NCBI RefSeq assembly: GCF_051020985.1
Contig: NC_135008.1
Span: 2,418,001-2,482,000, forward strand
Direction: 5' to 3'
Length of the DNA stretch: 64,000 bases
DNA from: Nomia melanderi
Lineage: Eukaryota; Arthropoda; Insecta; Hymenoptera; Halictidae
Shown in pieces: positions 45,288 through 56,993 of the stretch; position 1 is the stretch's first letter; every line of letters starts with the position of its first letter. The notes under the pieces were generated by a model that was not told the DNA's origin, did not search any database, and was given only the letters and a program-made list of their open reading frames with translations. The translations under genes and the position numbers were made by a program.

Positions 45288-46280
45288 AACCAGAACTCCC
45301 GAACTACCCCAAAACCGCAAACAAAACTCCGTTAAATTCATCGCTAAAATTCCCGGCACATCAGCGCCAAAGCTCCTCGCCCGAAACCTCGTTCGCGAGG
45401 AGGTGCGCGATGAAAGAAGGGTTGAGCTATTCAAATAAGCGCGAGAGCTTCCGAAACTCGTTCTTCCAGCTCGCAGTTCCGTCGGTAAACAACGGGCGAT
45501 TCGGAGCCGCGGAGAAGATGTTAGCGGAAGATAACCGCGAGGCGGAAGCGGAAAACGCGAGAGCGTTCCGGTCGGAAGCTCGCAGTTAGCCGGGCGGCGA
45601 AACAAGGGTGCGAGCGTCGATCCTCGCGCGGAGGGATCCTCTTTCGCGGGGAATCCTCGGGAACGCGGCCGGCCGATCGATCGAAAACCGCCAGGTGTAA
45701 ATCCAGAAACCCCGGAGCCGCGGGCCAGCTGGAAAATTGCCCAAACACACTCTCGAAATCCTCGAGCGCGCCGAGGGAGAGAAGTTCCTCGCGACGAGCA
45801 GCGGCCGGCCCGCGCGCCGAATACTTTATTCTCCGAAGGAATTTCCACCGTCCGACGACTTCCGGTCCCTGGGACCGTTGCGCGCTTCCCTTTCGTCGCG
45901 CGCTCTGTACCTCTTCGACGGCTTCCTTCTTTTGCCGTCTTGTCCTATTTTCCTCTTATGCAGATTCCCTTTCAGCTCTCGCTTCCTTCCTCTTTCCTAA
46001 CGGCGGGTTCGCATACTCGAGGAACTCGGCTTTCTATGGACTGAGTCCGCACGGTTTTTCGTTGCAGGATTCTGGGTTTCTTGGTTTCCTTGTTGCTTCG
46101 GCGTTTTCTTTGTTTTCGTTGTTCTCCTTTTGTGGGGTCTTTCCGAGCTGTTTGATTTTTTGCCTTTTGCATTTCTTCCCTTTTCCCTCTTCTGTTTCTA
46201 GTTTTTGTGAACTCGGTCATGTTGAAGGGATAATTGTAATCTTGAACTCGAATATCATATTCCAATATCGTTTTCAATCC
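45288..46280. other. No gene seen; CpG-rich 45290-46040
   Basis: A 192-codon minus-strand frame at 45270-45848 lies in stop-poor DNA and starts within an element end. It has no recognisable domain, so it is not called. 46040-46280 is pyrimidine-rich. Confidence 0.5.
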
Positions 46281-46496
46281 ATTATTCAAGATATTTCTAT
46301 TAATATTATTGTATAATAACTTCTAAGTAAATCAATAATACTTCCACTGATTCTAAACAATAAACCCCAAACTACCGGTGACTCCTTTAAAACAACGTCA
46401 ACCCTGTACTTTCAAAGGTTTATACCTTCCCAGCTTTCAAAAGCAAATTCAATAGAAAAATCAAACCTCTCATTCGCAAAACGAGATAATCCAATA
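46281..46496 (+). repeat. Dispersed repeat, copy 1
   Basis: TTCAAGATATTTCTATTAAT, CACTGATTCTAAACAA, AAGGTTTATACCTTCCCAGC and AAGCAAATTCAATAGAAAAA recur in order at 54225-54412. Class unknown. Confidence 0.75.
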
Positions 46497-47360
46497 AAAT
46501 ATGGCACATAAAGCATGGTTTAAAGTACAAAATAATACAATATCTATTCCACGCGATGGATCGGCTGTGACTGAGTGCAGCCAGCGATGGGACACTTAGT
46601 TTACGGTCCACCATCCACCAGAAAACAGTCCACTGTCGCGGCAGGCGCTAGAACCGAATCTCCTATTACTATTCCTATAAATTTGGAGAGATCGCCACCT
46701 AGCACAAGGTTGAAAGGGGAAATCGGTACATTATATGTAAATTATTGGTAATTTATTCGACGAGTTACTCCACCTTCGCGCGTCGCCTATCAACGAGAAC
46801 GTCTCGAAATACTTTTGCACGACATTGTACACGGCAGCGCACGGTGCACAGGTACGTTCCCGCGATCACCATCTCTCCTATCCGTTTTCTTTTCGCCGAG
46901 AGAGGTTCCCGGGGATGATGCATAAGCGACGGGAATCATCCTTGGCTAACGGCAAGCTTCGTCCCGACTGAATTATTACTGGAACGTATCCGGGGTTTCC
47001 AGTTCGCCTGCAACCGCGAAAAATAGAGACGAGCCAAGCGAACCGGACGAGTAATATCGAACGAGCTCATTCGAATACTTCGAAATTCACTCCCCGAGGA
47101 TGAAATATTTATTTTCGAGAGTCTCCGTTCCCCGCGAGCTTCAATGATTCATTCTTCTATTTACATACCGGCGAACCGTGTTTCATCTTTCAATGATCGT
47201 CTCCTCGTGCTCTCCGGTCCTGCGAATTTATCCGACGGATTTCAGTGCTTTTAATTACGTTCTCTAATTTTGGAATTAACGTGTGGCGGTTATTAATGTT
47301 TTCGAAGTTGGGGGAAGAAGGTTTGTGGAACGGTAAGGTTTAAGTTATTGTTTTTATTAA
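46497..47360. other. No gene seen
   Basis: Unique sequence, moderately CpG-rich 46760-47240. No open frames worth naming. Confidence 0.5.
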
Positions 47361-47960
47361 AACAGAAGGTTAAAAGTTTGGAAAGTTGAAAGTTTGAAAA
47401 TTAGAAAAATTGAAGGTTTCAAAGTTTGAATATTTGGATATTTCAAAATTTCAAAGCTTCAAAGTTTTAAAGTTTGAAGATTTGGATATTTCAAAGTTTC
47501 AAAGTTTGAAGATTTGGAAATTTGGAAGTTTGAAGGTTTGAAAATTTGAAAGTTTGAAAATTTGAAAGTTTGAAAATTAGAAAATTTGAAGGTTTCAAAG
47601 TTTGAATATTTGAATATTTCAAATTTTTTAATTTTCAAACTTTCAAAGTTTCAAAGTTTCAAAGTTTCAAAGTTTCAAAGCTTCAAATCTTCAAAGTTTT
47701 AAAGTTTGAAGATTTGGAAATTTGAAAGTTTGAAGGTTTGAAGGTTTGAAAATTTGAAAATTAGAAAATTTGAAGGTTTCAAAGTTCGAATATTTGAATA
47801 TTTCAAGCTTTCAAAGTTTTAATGTTTGAAGATTCGAAAATTTCAGAGTTTTAAGATTTGGAAGTTTCAGGTTTGAATATTTGAAGGTTGGAAAGCTTGA
47901 AGTGTTCAAAGTTTAAATACTCGAATATTTGGAAATTTGAGATGTTCGATATTGGAAACA
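47361..47960. repeat. 9-10-bp TTTGAAAnT array, locus 2
   Basis: Built from AAAGTTTGAA, AAAATTTGAA, GGTTTCAAAG and ATATTTGAAT. The dominant plus-strand form is AAGTTTGAA, opposite to locus 1 and locus 3. Confidence 0.85.
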
Positions 47961-48483
47961 TTGAGATACACCCGTGAGAAATAGAATTTTACCGACGATG
48001 TTTCTACTAAATTTATGTTTCCGCGACTTGCGAAATGCTTGTAACAAGCGCGCGGAACACCGCTATCAACCGATTAAGAACCACTGTTCTTACACGTCGA
48101 AGGGACTGGCTGTTCCGTTGAATAAATAAATGAAATCTCTCTGAGGGAACCGGGAAAGCCGCTTTCCGGAAGCTCGTGTAACAAGATCCGAGACCCGTGC
48201 ATCTCGCCCCGGCGCGATTAAAATGGAACACCGTGTATACATGCGCTATGAAAATCGGGGTCGGCGCACCGTGTGCATCTCTAGGGTTGCATATCGCGAA
48301 GGAACGAAGGGAACGAGGTAACAGTAGGCAGACACTGTTCGCGATAGGGAAAATGATAATATCGAGACGCGGGAGATGAAAATGATACGCTGAGTGCAGG
48401 TACATCAAACGCTATTAACCTTCCCATCGCTGTTTGCGCTCGTAGACGCTTCTCAAAGTTCGCTCGGAATATACCGCTGATTT
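47961..48483. other. No gene seen
   Basis: A 131-codon minus-strand frame and a 60-codon plus-strand frame overlap at 48.0-48.4 kb without support. Confidence 0.5.
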
Positions 48484-49030
48484 TGAACGTTCAAATTTGC
48501 GAAACTTCTATTATTCGAGTATTAGGATTTCTAAATATTATATTTTCAGATTTGCGAACCTTCGAGCTTTGAAATTTCCAAACCTCCGGACTTTGAAGTT
48601 TATAAATATTGAAGCTATGAAATTTCCAAGCCTTCAACCTTTGAAATTTCCAAACCTTCAGACTGTAAAACATTGAAACTTTGAAATATTCAAATATTCA
48701 AATATTCAAATATTCAAATATTCAAATATTCAAACTTTGAAACCTTCAAATTTCCTAATTTTCAAACCTTCAAATGTTCAAACTTTCAAATTTTCAAACT
48801 TTGAAGCTTTGAAATTTCCAAATCTTCAAACTTTGAAGCTTTGAAACTTTGAAACTTTGAAATATTCAAATATTAAAACTTTAATACCTTCAAATTTTCT
48901 AATTTTCTAATTTTCAAACTTCTAAATTTTCAAATTATCATATATTTAAATACTCAATCCTTGAAACTCGGAAACTTGGAAACTTCGACGCCTTGAAACC
49001 TTCAAATTTTCAAACTTCCAAGCTTCGAAA
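48484..49030. repeat. 9-10-bp TTTGAAAnT array, locus 3
   Basis: TTCAAATATTCAAATATTCA tracts plus CTTTGAAACTTTGAA and TTTCCAAACCTTCA units. A 60-codon minus-strand frame with KVWKFQS-like repeats is the translated array, not a gene. Confidence 0.85.
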
Positions 49031-49557
49031 TATAATTACGATAGTAATTTTATAAAGATACAAGAAATGAAAACTTAATGAACCGTCGGTGGATTGCACG
49101 ATTAACAGTTACCAAAGTACAATAATATAGTTGAACGCGAAGCACAGCTCGCGGGAAAGCAAACGAAACACGCGCGATCCGATACGTTGAACAATATTGT
49201 AATCGCAAACTTGAATAATATTGTGCATCGACAATTGCTCGTTGCACGGGCAAACGGTGAAATGCACTCGTGATCAGTCAACGGTGCGTTAATTTTTCAG
49301 TTTCCGTTTCATTAAGTGAATTACTTCGGTTGTGCACGATTATAATGGGTATTTATTCACCGGTCGTCGCGTTCAAGAGTTTAAACATGGAAATAAAACG
49401 AATGCACGTTGAATTAAATGTTAACAATTATTAATTCGAAGTACTCTGCACATCAACAATAACAAAGACAGTTCCAATTCGAAAGAAATGTCAGATTTCA
49501 ACCAATCACAGTCGAATTGATATCTCAAATCGAAAGCTGTGAACCAATGATTCAATC
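49031..49557. other. No gene seen
   Basis: AT-rich unique sequence with short frames only. Confidence 0.5.
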
Positions 49558-49714
49558 ATTCGATTTAATCAATCGAATAATTCGATAACTGACGCAATCA
49601 GAATACCTATACACGATTTTTATTATATATAATAATCTCCTACAATTTGCTATACATAAGAATTTCCTCCTACAATTATTATTACATACAATAATTCTCT
49701 ACAACCATCTGCAC
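49558..49714 (+). repeat. Dispersed repeat, + copy
   Basis: AATCAATCGAATAATTCGAT, GAATACCTATACACGATTTT, TATATATAATAATCTCCTAC and CATACAATAATTCTCTACAA match the reverse complement of 53080-53205. Confidence 0.75.
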
Positions 49715-50047
49715 AAAATACCATTGTTCCCCTTATTTTATCAATACATCCCTCGTTAAGTTTAAAAGAATTTCATCTCATAAAAATAAATTGAATGTTT
49801 CTAGTGACAAATCGTTGGAGTGCAAAGGGTTATTCTAAAACAACAAACCGATCTCTATGGTTCCAAGGCTTGCTACCTAAAATACCATTGTTCCCCTTAT
49901 TTCATGAATAGATACACCATTAACATAGTTTAAAAAAATGACATCTATCTCAAAAATAAATTGAATGTTTCCAGTGACAAATCGTTGTAGTGCAAAGGGT
50001 TATTCTAAAACAACAAACCGATCTCTATGGTTCCAAGGCTCGCTACC
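49715..50047. repeat. Tandem pair, 164- and 169-bp copies
   Basis: AAAATACCATTGTTCCCCTT starts copies at 49715 and 49879. Both end ACCGATCTCTATGGTTCCAA then GGCTNGCTACC and include GAGTGCAAAGGGTTA or GTAGTGCAAAGGGTTA, an A-type element end. High identity suggests a fairly recent duplication. Confidence 0.9.
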
Positions 50048-50111
50048 GAGAACAAGTGTTAAAATTCAATTCCATCGCATTTGCAATACTCTATCGTATT
50101 CGCGTACACAG

Positions 50112-50181
50112 AAACGTCTCCAATGAAACAAATTATCCAACGCAAACAAAAAGACAACTGTACAATCGAAGAGCATCCAAG
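50112..50181 (+). CDS. Candidate 70-bp exon (low confidence)
   Basis: A pyrimidine-leaning stretch ends in ACAG at 50111, and an AAG/GTAAGC donor follows 50181. One frame is open and contains ATG at 50123, reading MKQIIQRKQKDN then CTIEEHPR up to the donor. It could be a first exon from that ATG or an internal exon. The acceptor is weak and the peptide is lysine- and glutamine-rich without recognisable motif, so chance is likely. Confidence 0.18.
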
Positions 50182-50937
50182 GTAAGCGCGCGTCAGTTGG
50201 AATACCTCGCGAACGCTTTGTTCGTGCCTATTACCGTTTCCCAGGGCGAACGGGGAACGCGGGTTCGTTGCGAGGGAGCATTAAGGGGTGGTTAATTTCG
50301 CCGTTGATCGTTTGAAGCAACGAGGAGAGGGATCCGATAAAATCCCGCGGTTTTTAAGATCCTCGAATGGCTCGATGGCACTCGAGTTCAGTGAAAGGCA
50401 CCGAAAGGTAAAACCGTTTCCCTAATTAATCGGCGACCCTCGATCTCAAAGCTGTCGTCTGAAAGACGGCCCCGCTGGAAAGCTGCTCCCCCGCCGCGGA
50501 ATCGAGAAATACAATTATCGGACACTCCAGTTCTCGCGACGTCCTCCCTGTTCGTCGGCGCAACTTTTGCTCGTCGCGACGCAACGGGGGAGGAAAGTTC
50601 GAGGACGGTTTTGCGCGTTCTCCGACAAACTTTGAACGACGAAGAAACGAGTAACAGTCGTTGGGTTATTTGTTATTCGAGTTACTCGCGGCTTTGTCGC
50701 TTGTTATTTACATTCCTTGCGCTTTCTGCGAGCGACCTTTGTTACTCGGAACCTTCGCTTTTCGCGAGGAAAGTTCGTTTGCAACGTTTCTCGGTGGTTC
50801 CTGATTTTCGCGAATTTCGGGGGAATTTTAGTGGAGCAATGGTTTCTGCTGTTTGTTGTTGAAGTTGTGTTCTATGTTACTCGCGCGAGAATAACCTTTG
50901 TTGTGTGAGAAATCATTCATCATTTGCAGTTCAACGT
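50182..50937. other. No gene seen; CpG-rich 50180-50860
   Basis: Short frames only. GTTACTCG-type words recur at 50640-50890 but without a fixed period. Confidence 0.5.
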
Positions 50938-51104
50938 TATCACTGGAACTACGTACCAGTCAAAACGACTGGTTTCGATTTGTTTGTTCGGCGATTATTG
51001 ATATCTTCGAAGCATTGAATATTCGAAATGATTTTGAAAATAGTTTCATTTCAGTACTATAACGAATGTTTGAAGGGTTAAATGCTCGGTACTTCTAGTG
51101 TTAT
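50938..51104 (+). mobile_element. Family C element (about 167 bp), termini decayed
   Basis: ATCACTGGAACTACGTACCA at the left and the complement of AACACTAGAAGTACCGAG at the right, with the conserved CCAGTCAAAACGACTGG palindrome and the CGAAGCATTGAATATTCGAA block. Confidence 0.65.
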
Positions 51105-51757
51105 AAAAATTTCATAGTTTTACCGCGTCGAGTGAAGTGATCAAGGGTCGCCTTCCTAGTGCTAAGGGTCGAGAAATCGAGGATTCATGCGAGATTCGTG
51201 CAGTTTAAAATTTTGTACAAGTTTTGCGTAATTGATGGGTGTTTCTAAGCTGTAGAAGCAAGGGTGATTAACTCGTGGAACGAGCATGGAAAACCGTAAG
51301 CATTCCGGAGCTTTCAGGGCTGTAATCAGGAGTTAGCTCGAAACGAACCGTGTTATTTCGATTTAATCGACGATGCTCCGACTTCGAGTCTCTCGACTAT
51401 CTATTTCGAAGGTTGACGGACCCCCGAACTGCCACCCCGAAACTTCCTCGACTACGAACTGCTCCTGCCGGAAGTCCAAAAGCTACCTGGATTTCCAAGG
51501 GATCCGTAAATGACGACTAACTAACTGTCGGGAGGCTGATTGCTGGCCAAAGTCTCTGGCCGACTGTCGTTGAATAACCGACTTCGATTCGTCCTGATGC
51601 TCCACGACGCGCGGTGCAACAGTTTCATGAAAGGCTGAACCAACATTCAATTTCTCAAGTGTAATTTGTAGTAGCCTTTACTGGTGTCGGCGGTTTGTTG
51701 TATGGATAGGGTGTGGTATTTAATAGAGGACATCTGGTAAGGTTTAGATGAAGGTTT
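51105..51757. other. No gene seen
   Basis: 51150-51640 is moderately CpG-rich. ATG at 51702 runs 35 bases to CTG/GTAAGG, too little to call. Confidence 0.45.
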
Positions 51758-52200
51758 TGAAGGTTCGAGGTCTTGAAGCTTTGGAGATTTTGGTTTTAAG
51801 GTTGATCCCTGAAGCTTTGAGGATTTAGGCTTTAAGGTTGAACCTTGAAGCTTTGAGGACTTAGGCTTTAAGGTTGAACTTTGAAGCTTTGAAGACTTAG
51901 GCTTTAAGGTTGAACTTTGAAGCTTTGAGGACTTAGCTTTTTAGGTTGAACTTCGAAGCTTTGAGGACTTAGCCTTTAGGTTGAACTTTGAAGCTTTGAG
52001 GACTTAGGTTTGTAGGTTAAACTTTGAAGCTTTGGAGACTTTAAAGTTGATCTTTGAAGCTTTGAGGACTTAGCTTTTTAGGTCGAACTTCGAAGCTTCG
52101 AGGACTTATCTTTCTAAATGAAACTTTGAAGCTTCGAAACCTCAACACTAAAAGTGAAACCTTAAATCCTCGAAGACTCCTCACAACTGAACCCAAAGCT
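51758..52200. repeat. 36-bp array with TTTGAAGCTTTGAGGAC units
   Basis: The unit is GAAGCTTTGAGGACTTAGGC then TTTAAGGTTGAACTTT, about ten copies. GAAGCTTTGA ties it to the TTTGAAAnT arrays upstream. After 52090 the units decay. Confidence 0.85.
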
Positions 52201-53079
52201 TCAAAGACTCGAGCTTCAAAAGCCCGAAGTCCTGAAAACTCCCAAGAATCTCCGCAGACTCGAACCTTATCTCTACACCTCCCGGACTCGTCCCTCCCAG
52301 ATTGAGCCTTAAAACCCTCGAATACCCGAGCGTTTTATAACATCGAGTCAACGGTCGAGATCAAGCCGGAATAATCGAGGACCAAATGAACGCAGCGTCC
52401 GGGAATGATCCGATCCGGGGAAACGAGAATCCGTGTTCGAAGCTTTGGTTACCGAGCCGCATTTCTCATCGGCCCCGAAAGAACGAATGAAATCCAAGCG
52501 AAATGGATCTCCCTCTAACGGATAAGGGGAACCACCTTTCCTTCGGCCGACTTCTCTTTCTCCTCTCTCATCCTGCATCATCGTCATTCTTCCCTCGGCT
52601 CCTCTTTACAGCTGTTCGAGGAAACTCGTTCCACTCCGCGCAGAGTTAGGTCTTATTTCTTCAAAGATATCCACTCTCTTCTTCCCCGCCTCTCCCCTCT
52701 CCTCCTCCTCCTCCTCTTGCGCGTTCCCCTTTGGCTCGCTTCTAGCGCGCGTCCCTCTTCCCTGAAATTTCAAACCAATTTCGCGCACCGTCTTCGAAAT
52801 CGGTAGCGAACCAATCGCTCTCGCTCGGAAACAATACCGGATTCCTTTTCGCCGACTGCGGATAAGAGGCCGCCCGTGGAAACCGTGCTTTATTCGTTAC
52901 TCTCGCGGAAATCGATCTTGCTCGTCGTTAACCGTTTCAGCTGCTCGGTGGTTTCTTCTAAGAAAAATAGAAAAGTGGGATTGTAATATGAAAGAACGTT
53001 GTGTGATGAATTGGTACCGATTTAGGTGGCTTTTATTAAGTGCTAGTTTAGAAAGATTGTGGGAACGAATGATTATAGT
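52201..53079. other. No gene seen
   Basis: 52530-52740 is pyrimidine-rich with a (CTC)n run near 52700. Minus-strand frames of 79 and 60 codons (Arg/Glu-rich) follow from that composition. Confidence 0.5.
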
Positions 53080-53205
53080 GCAGATTGTTGTAGAGAATTA
53101 TTGTATGTAGTAATAATAGTAGGAGGAGATTATTATATATAATAAAAACCGTGTATAGGTATTCTAACTCCGTCAGTTTTCTAATTATTCGATTGATCAA
53201 ATGAC
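53080..53205 (-). repeat. Dispersed repeat, - copy
   Basis: Reverse complement of 49558-49714, containing TTGTAGAGAATTATTGTATG and AAACCGTGTATAGGTATTCT. About 3.4 kb separates the inverted pair. Confidence 0.75.
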
Positions 53206-53810
53206 CATTCAGCGTTGATCTCGCTGAAAATTCCCACCCGAGCAATTCAGTTTGCTGAAAAGTAGCCGATCCGCGATGCGTTAATTACAGTAATCGATTC
53301 GCGAGTGTATCGTTAAATTATCGAGTGTTTCGCGTTGCGTTCAAAGCGAAAAATCCGTCCTCGAAAGCACTATGCCGCTGAGCGTCCGTCGGAAAGCCTT
53401 TCTCCGGATCGATCCCTCTTCTTCCGCGTATTTCCTCCCATTCCCTGTCTCCGCGTCGCGTTTACGAGCAACTTCCATGAAAATTTCCGTGTGAGAGCCG
53501 TGTCGCGAGGTTCGACACCTACCAGACACTTTTCCGACCACTCCGCGTTCATTCTTTCGCGAGCCGTGCACGCGACAGCGCGTTCGAACTCCTCGGCTCC
53601 CGGAGATTGATCGAACGGCGCATCGCGAGCGTCGAGGACTCGCCGAGGAGCGATATTGCTTCCCCGACAAATAGAAAATTCCGCTTGTGCTCCCGGCGCG
53701 TTCCGTTCGCGTGAATTTCCCGGGCGTATCTTCGTCGGGCGAATTCGACGCGCGGGGAGATTGTCTTCTTCGATCGGCGTCGGAGTCTGTTTTCTGGTGG
53801 AAACGACTGA
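53206..53810. other. No gene seen; CpG-rich
   Basis: A 165-codon minus-strand frame overlaps 91- and 95-codon plus-strand frames. None has a domain or splice pattern. Confidence 0.5.
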
Positions 53811-53840
53811 TTAACCCTTTGAACTCTGTAGGCTGCAATA
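53811..53840 (+). mobile_element. Solo element end between two TTAA sites
   Basis: TTAACCCTTTGAACTCTGTA then GGCTGCAATA, followed at once by TTAA of the next element. Nearly identical to 17305-17334. Confidence 0.55.
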
Positions 53841-54046
53841 TTAACCCTTTGCACTCGAGAGACGACTTCCAGGCGCCGGATGATTTGATACAGAATAATT
53901 ATAAACTTTCGTATTTACCATTAGCCTTTGTATACTACTGCAATATTTTAAATTCATTATTAAATTCATTTTAAGGGATCTTGTCTACATCTTATTAGAA
54001 AGTGTAGAATATTTCAAGTGAAAACTGTCGAGTGCAACAGGTTGAA
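53841..54046 (-). mobile_element. Family A MITE, reverse orientation
   Basis: It starts TTAACCCTTTGCACTCGAGA (the family right terminus read backwards) and ends AAACTGTCGAGTGCAACAGG then TTGAA. GAATATTTCAAGTGAAAA near the end matches the inner left part of the 5481 copy. The distal TTAA has become TTGA. Confidence 0.7.
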
Positions 54047-54182
54047 TATTTTAATGAATCTTAAGGAAACTACCCTAAAATTATTAAATTTTCCATATAT
54101 CCGAGTTTTGTACTAAGAAGGAAAAAAAAGATCTTGTAGTTGCTGATAGATTACAAAACAACCTGGAGTGCTAAGGGTGCAA
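54047..54182 (-). mobile_element. Family E element, reverse orientation, truncated
   Basis: ATTTTAATGAATCTTAAGGA, ACTACCCTAAAATTATTAAA, AGTTGCTGATAGATTACAAA and ACAACCTGGAGTGCTAAGGG are complements, in reverse order, of blocks in 56994-57333. The terminal TTAA is changed to GTGC. Confidence 0.65.
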
Positions 54183-54224
54183 ATAAAATAATAGTTTTAA
54201 AAATCTTAGTTCGAACATTGCAGA

Positions 54225-54412
54225 ATCTTCAAGATATTTCGATTAATACTATTGTACAATAATTTCTAAATAAATCAATAATTCCACTGATTCTAAACAA
54301 GAAATCCTAACGTTAACCCCTTACTTCCAAAGGTTTAAACCTTCCCAGCTACCAAAAGCAAATTCAATAGAAAAATCACATCTCTCATTTGCAAAACAAG
54401 ATGATCTACAGC
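54225..54412 (+). repeat. Dispersed repeat, copy 2
   Basis: Matches 46281-46496 with small deletions; contains CACTGATTCTAAACAAGAAA and CAATAGAAAAATCACATCTC. Same orientation as copy 1. Confidence 0.75.
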
Positions 54413-55854
54413 TAAAGTAATCACTATTCCTCGTTAGGAAGATCTTGGAAAAATTAAGAATTTCAATACACTGCAATAACAACGTCTTCCTGTTCCAAGC
54501 AAAATTTTAACGTCCAATTTCGGACTCTAAAGACCTTACCCCAGTTAGAAGTGGACGAAATTAAATCAATTTCCATTCCCTGTCCCTCCAGAAACCCCCG
54601 GGATCCTCTAATTCCCGAGTGACCCGCGGCGAGAAGGGGTTTCGATGATTCTTTGCGAGAAGACGCAGCGGATCTGCAGCGCCGGCAAAAATTCTGGGCG
54701 AGCATTATCTCCGGGCGAGCCGGAGGAATTGAATAATGAAACGAGTGGAAATTAGTCTGATTAAGCCGGCCGAAAGAACGGTGGATCGGGGCGCGAATGG
54801 ATTTCCACTCGGCCTCGGTCTTCAACAGGTTGATCCCCTTTAAACCGTATGCCGTGCTGTCTTCCGGAACGCGGACCGACATCGCGGCGCAGCCGAATTC
54901 GCCTCCGGTTTCGATCGTATCGATTCGATCGAGGTATTCCGAGAATTCTGCTTCTCTAGCTTTGAATCTACAGTTCTCGCGAACCGTAGGATAAAGCGTA
55001 GAATGAAGGTTAACACGATGAAAAAGTACAATATTAAATCATTTGACTGAATTGGATTATTATCATTGCGCGTTCATCGAACTGAATGTTACCGCAATGG
55101 GTAGTATTATTTATAATATAGAAACCTTTGCGAATAATGATCGTCTAACTGAGTGAATTATAGTAATTCGATTTGCTTGGGGTCATCGGTGACGCCCGTG
55201 GCATTCAACGCGTCAAAATTCTTTGGAATTTTCAACACGTTCGACAAACCTACCAGACGGTGAAATTGGCTGATTCTAGGAATCTAGAATTCTAGATTTT
55301 AGTTTGCAAGTATTTAGATGATGCTTTTGCGAGATATTGTAAAATAATGCATTTGTATAAACAAGGGACTCGTCAAATCTCGAGGAATATACTGCTGAAA
55401 CTTTTGTAAAATCTTATAGATAAGTCGCTCCAATTGATCGGTAGTTTTAGCGCGATATCACTGGGAAATGAGAAGCTTGGAACTAGTTTCGACCGGGTGT
55501 ATAAGTACTCTAGTTATAATGTTAACGCGGTGCGCCTTAATTCTCCCGTGGGGCAACGCGCGAAGCATCAAGTTTCCGAACTCGGAGTCCCATCGAGACG
55601 ATGCGCGACGCGACACGCGACGCTCGGGGAGGGAACAGGCGAGCGCGGAAACCGGAGAAGAAAGACAGGATCGATTCTCTCATCTTACATAATCGAGATC
55701 GGTACACGGTGTGTGTCTTAACTCGCGCGGGAAATTAGGTCGGCGCTATGCGCCACGATGCGCCACCGTCTCGCTGTTTAACGCGGTTCGTCACACACGC
55801 GCGGCCGCTTAACACGTTCGGCGGCGCGTGTTAAGTGCCACCGATCGTGGCGCA
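54413..55854. other. No gene seen; CpG-rich 54540-55000 and 55500-55850
   Basis: The 139-codon minus-strand frame (54463-54882) has no support. 55184-55216 is an element-end fragment (GGTGACGCCCGTGGCATTCA). A CTTAACACG / CGTGTTAAG hairpin at 55806-55837 resembles two family G ends head to head. Confidence 0.45.
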
Positions 55855-56060
55855 CACGAAATTTCTTAATAAAAGGGATGTTATACTAGTTGTACTATAT
55901 ATTGATATTATATCAGTTCTCTTATTAACGCTGGATAATGAAATATTCGTCTAGATAGTCTATTGAACTTTGACATTGGACTTGAATGTCATCGATCGTG
56001 GGTACACACTAATTTTCTCAATAAAAGGGATATTACAATAGTTGTAAAGGTAGACGTCTA
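55855..56060. repeat. Direct repeat of ~60 bp, spacing ~135 bp
   Basis: CGATCGTGGCGCACACGAAA then AATAAAAGGGATGTTATACT is repeated as CGATCGTGGGTACACACTAA then AATAAAAGGGATATTACAAT. The interval is AT-rich. Confidence 0.6.
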
Positions 56061-56993
56061 CCTTTTGTTAGGAAAATTGATTAAAAATTACAATAATTTT
56101 AATCTGTAAGTATGATATCTTGATCGAACTCCCCAAGAACCAACTAATTGCCAAAAAAAAATGAACTATTTCTGGAATCACTCGTCGATTTCGAAATGAG
56201 CGTCAACGCGTTAAACAGTCGAAAAGAATCGAAATCAGCGAACGAAGCACGCGGCGCGAAATTGAAAATTCCGGATAACATTCCAGCCGAAATATGCAGG
56301 ATTTATAGGCTACGAATGTTTGCCCGGATGATGGATATTGCGTGCGTCCGTCGAGGTGGCAACGGTATCGGCTCGAACGTGGAAACGACGGGACGAGCCG
56401 CTTTCCATTCGGTACGCGAATAGCCCGCTTGACCTCGAACTTTAAATCAAAAGTATAGACGAAACGAGCGGCGGACGGGGGTGGCCGAGGAGGGAGGGGG
56501 GAAAAAAATGGGATCGATAGCTCGATTGAAATGCATAGATGGAAACGAGGCGTCGGGTAATTGAATGCGACCGACCCTCGAGGGGACCGGTGACGAAATG
56601 CACTCGTGGATGCGCACGCCTCGCCGAGGATCGCTCTCGTTTCCTAACGGGGATTTAGAGGGTGATAATTACATGGTAGAAGCTTGATTATTTCAACTCA
56701 TTCGGGCGGAAACCACTTGCGCTGGAAATGAATTCCGAGATTCGAAGTCTCGACCGATGAGTTCATTATTGGGAGCTTCATCGAGGTTTTGTACGTAGAA
56801 TAAGATTGTTACATTTTTATTTATAGTAGTAAGAATATGCCATGGATGGTGTTTAACTCGGAAATCCAAGAATCAATTTAGTGCACTCGAAATCTTCGAT
56901 CAACCGAATAAATCGGTTACTCCTAATAAAGAGACGTGTTTTTCAAAGCCGTTGTAATAAGGTCACACTGTAAGATATATACTGTTTCATTGT
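56061..56993. other. No supported gene; CpG-rich 56200-56660
   Basis: A plus-strand frame with ATG at 56196 (MSVNALNSRKESKSANEARG) runs 75 codons to a stop. Composition looks protein-like, but it has no homology I recognise. A G-rich run lies at 56468-56512. Confidence 0.4.

Noticed and set aside
45270..45848. 192-codon minus-strand frame
   Set aside because: Stop-poor GC-rich DNA; it starts within a mobile-element end and has no known motif.
51702..51736. Plus-strand ATG frame MDRVWYLIEDI ending at CTG/GTAAGG
   Set aside because: Same base-rate problem; it sits at the edge of a repeat array.
56468..56512. G-rich run suggesting a quadruplex
   Set aside because: G tracts are separated by loops of about 8-10 bases, so the motif does not meet the usual short-loop rule.
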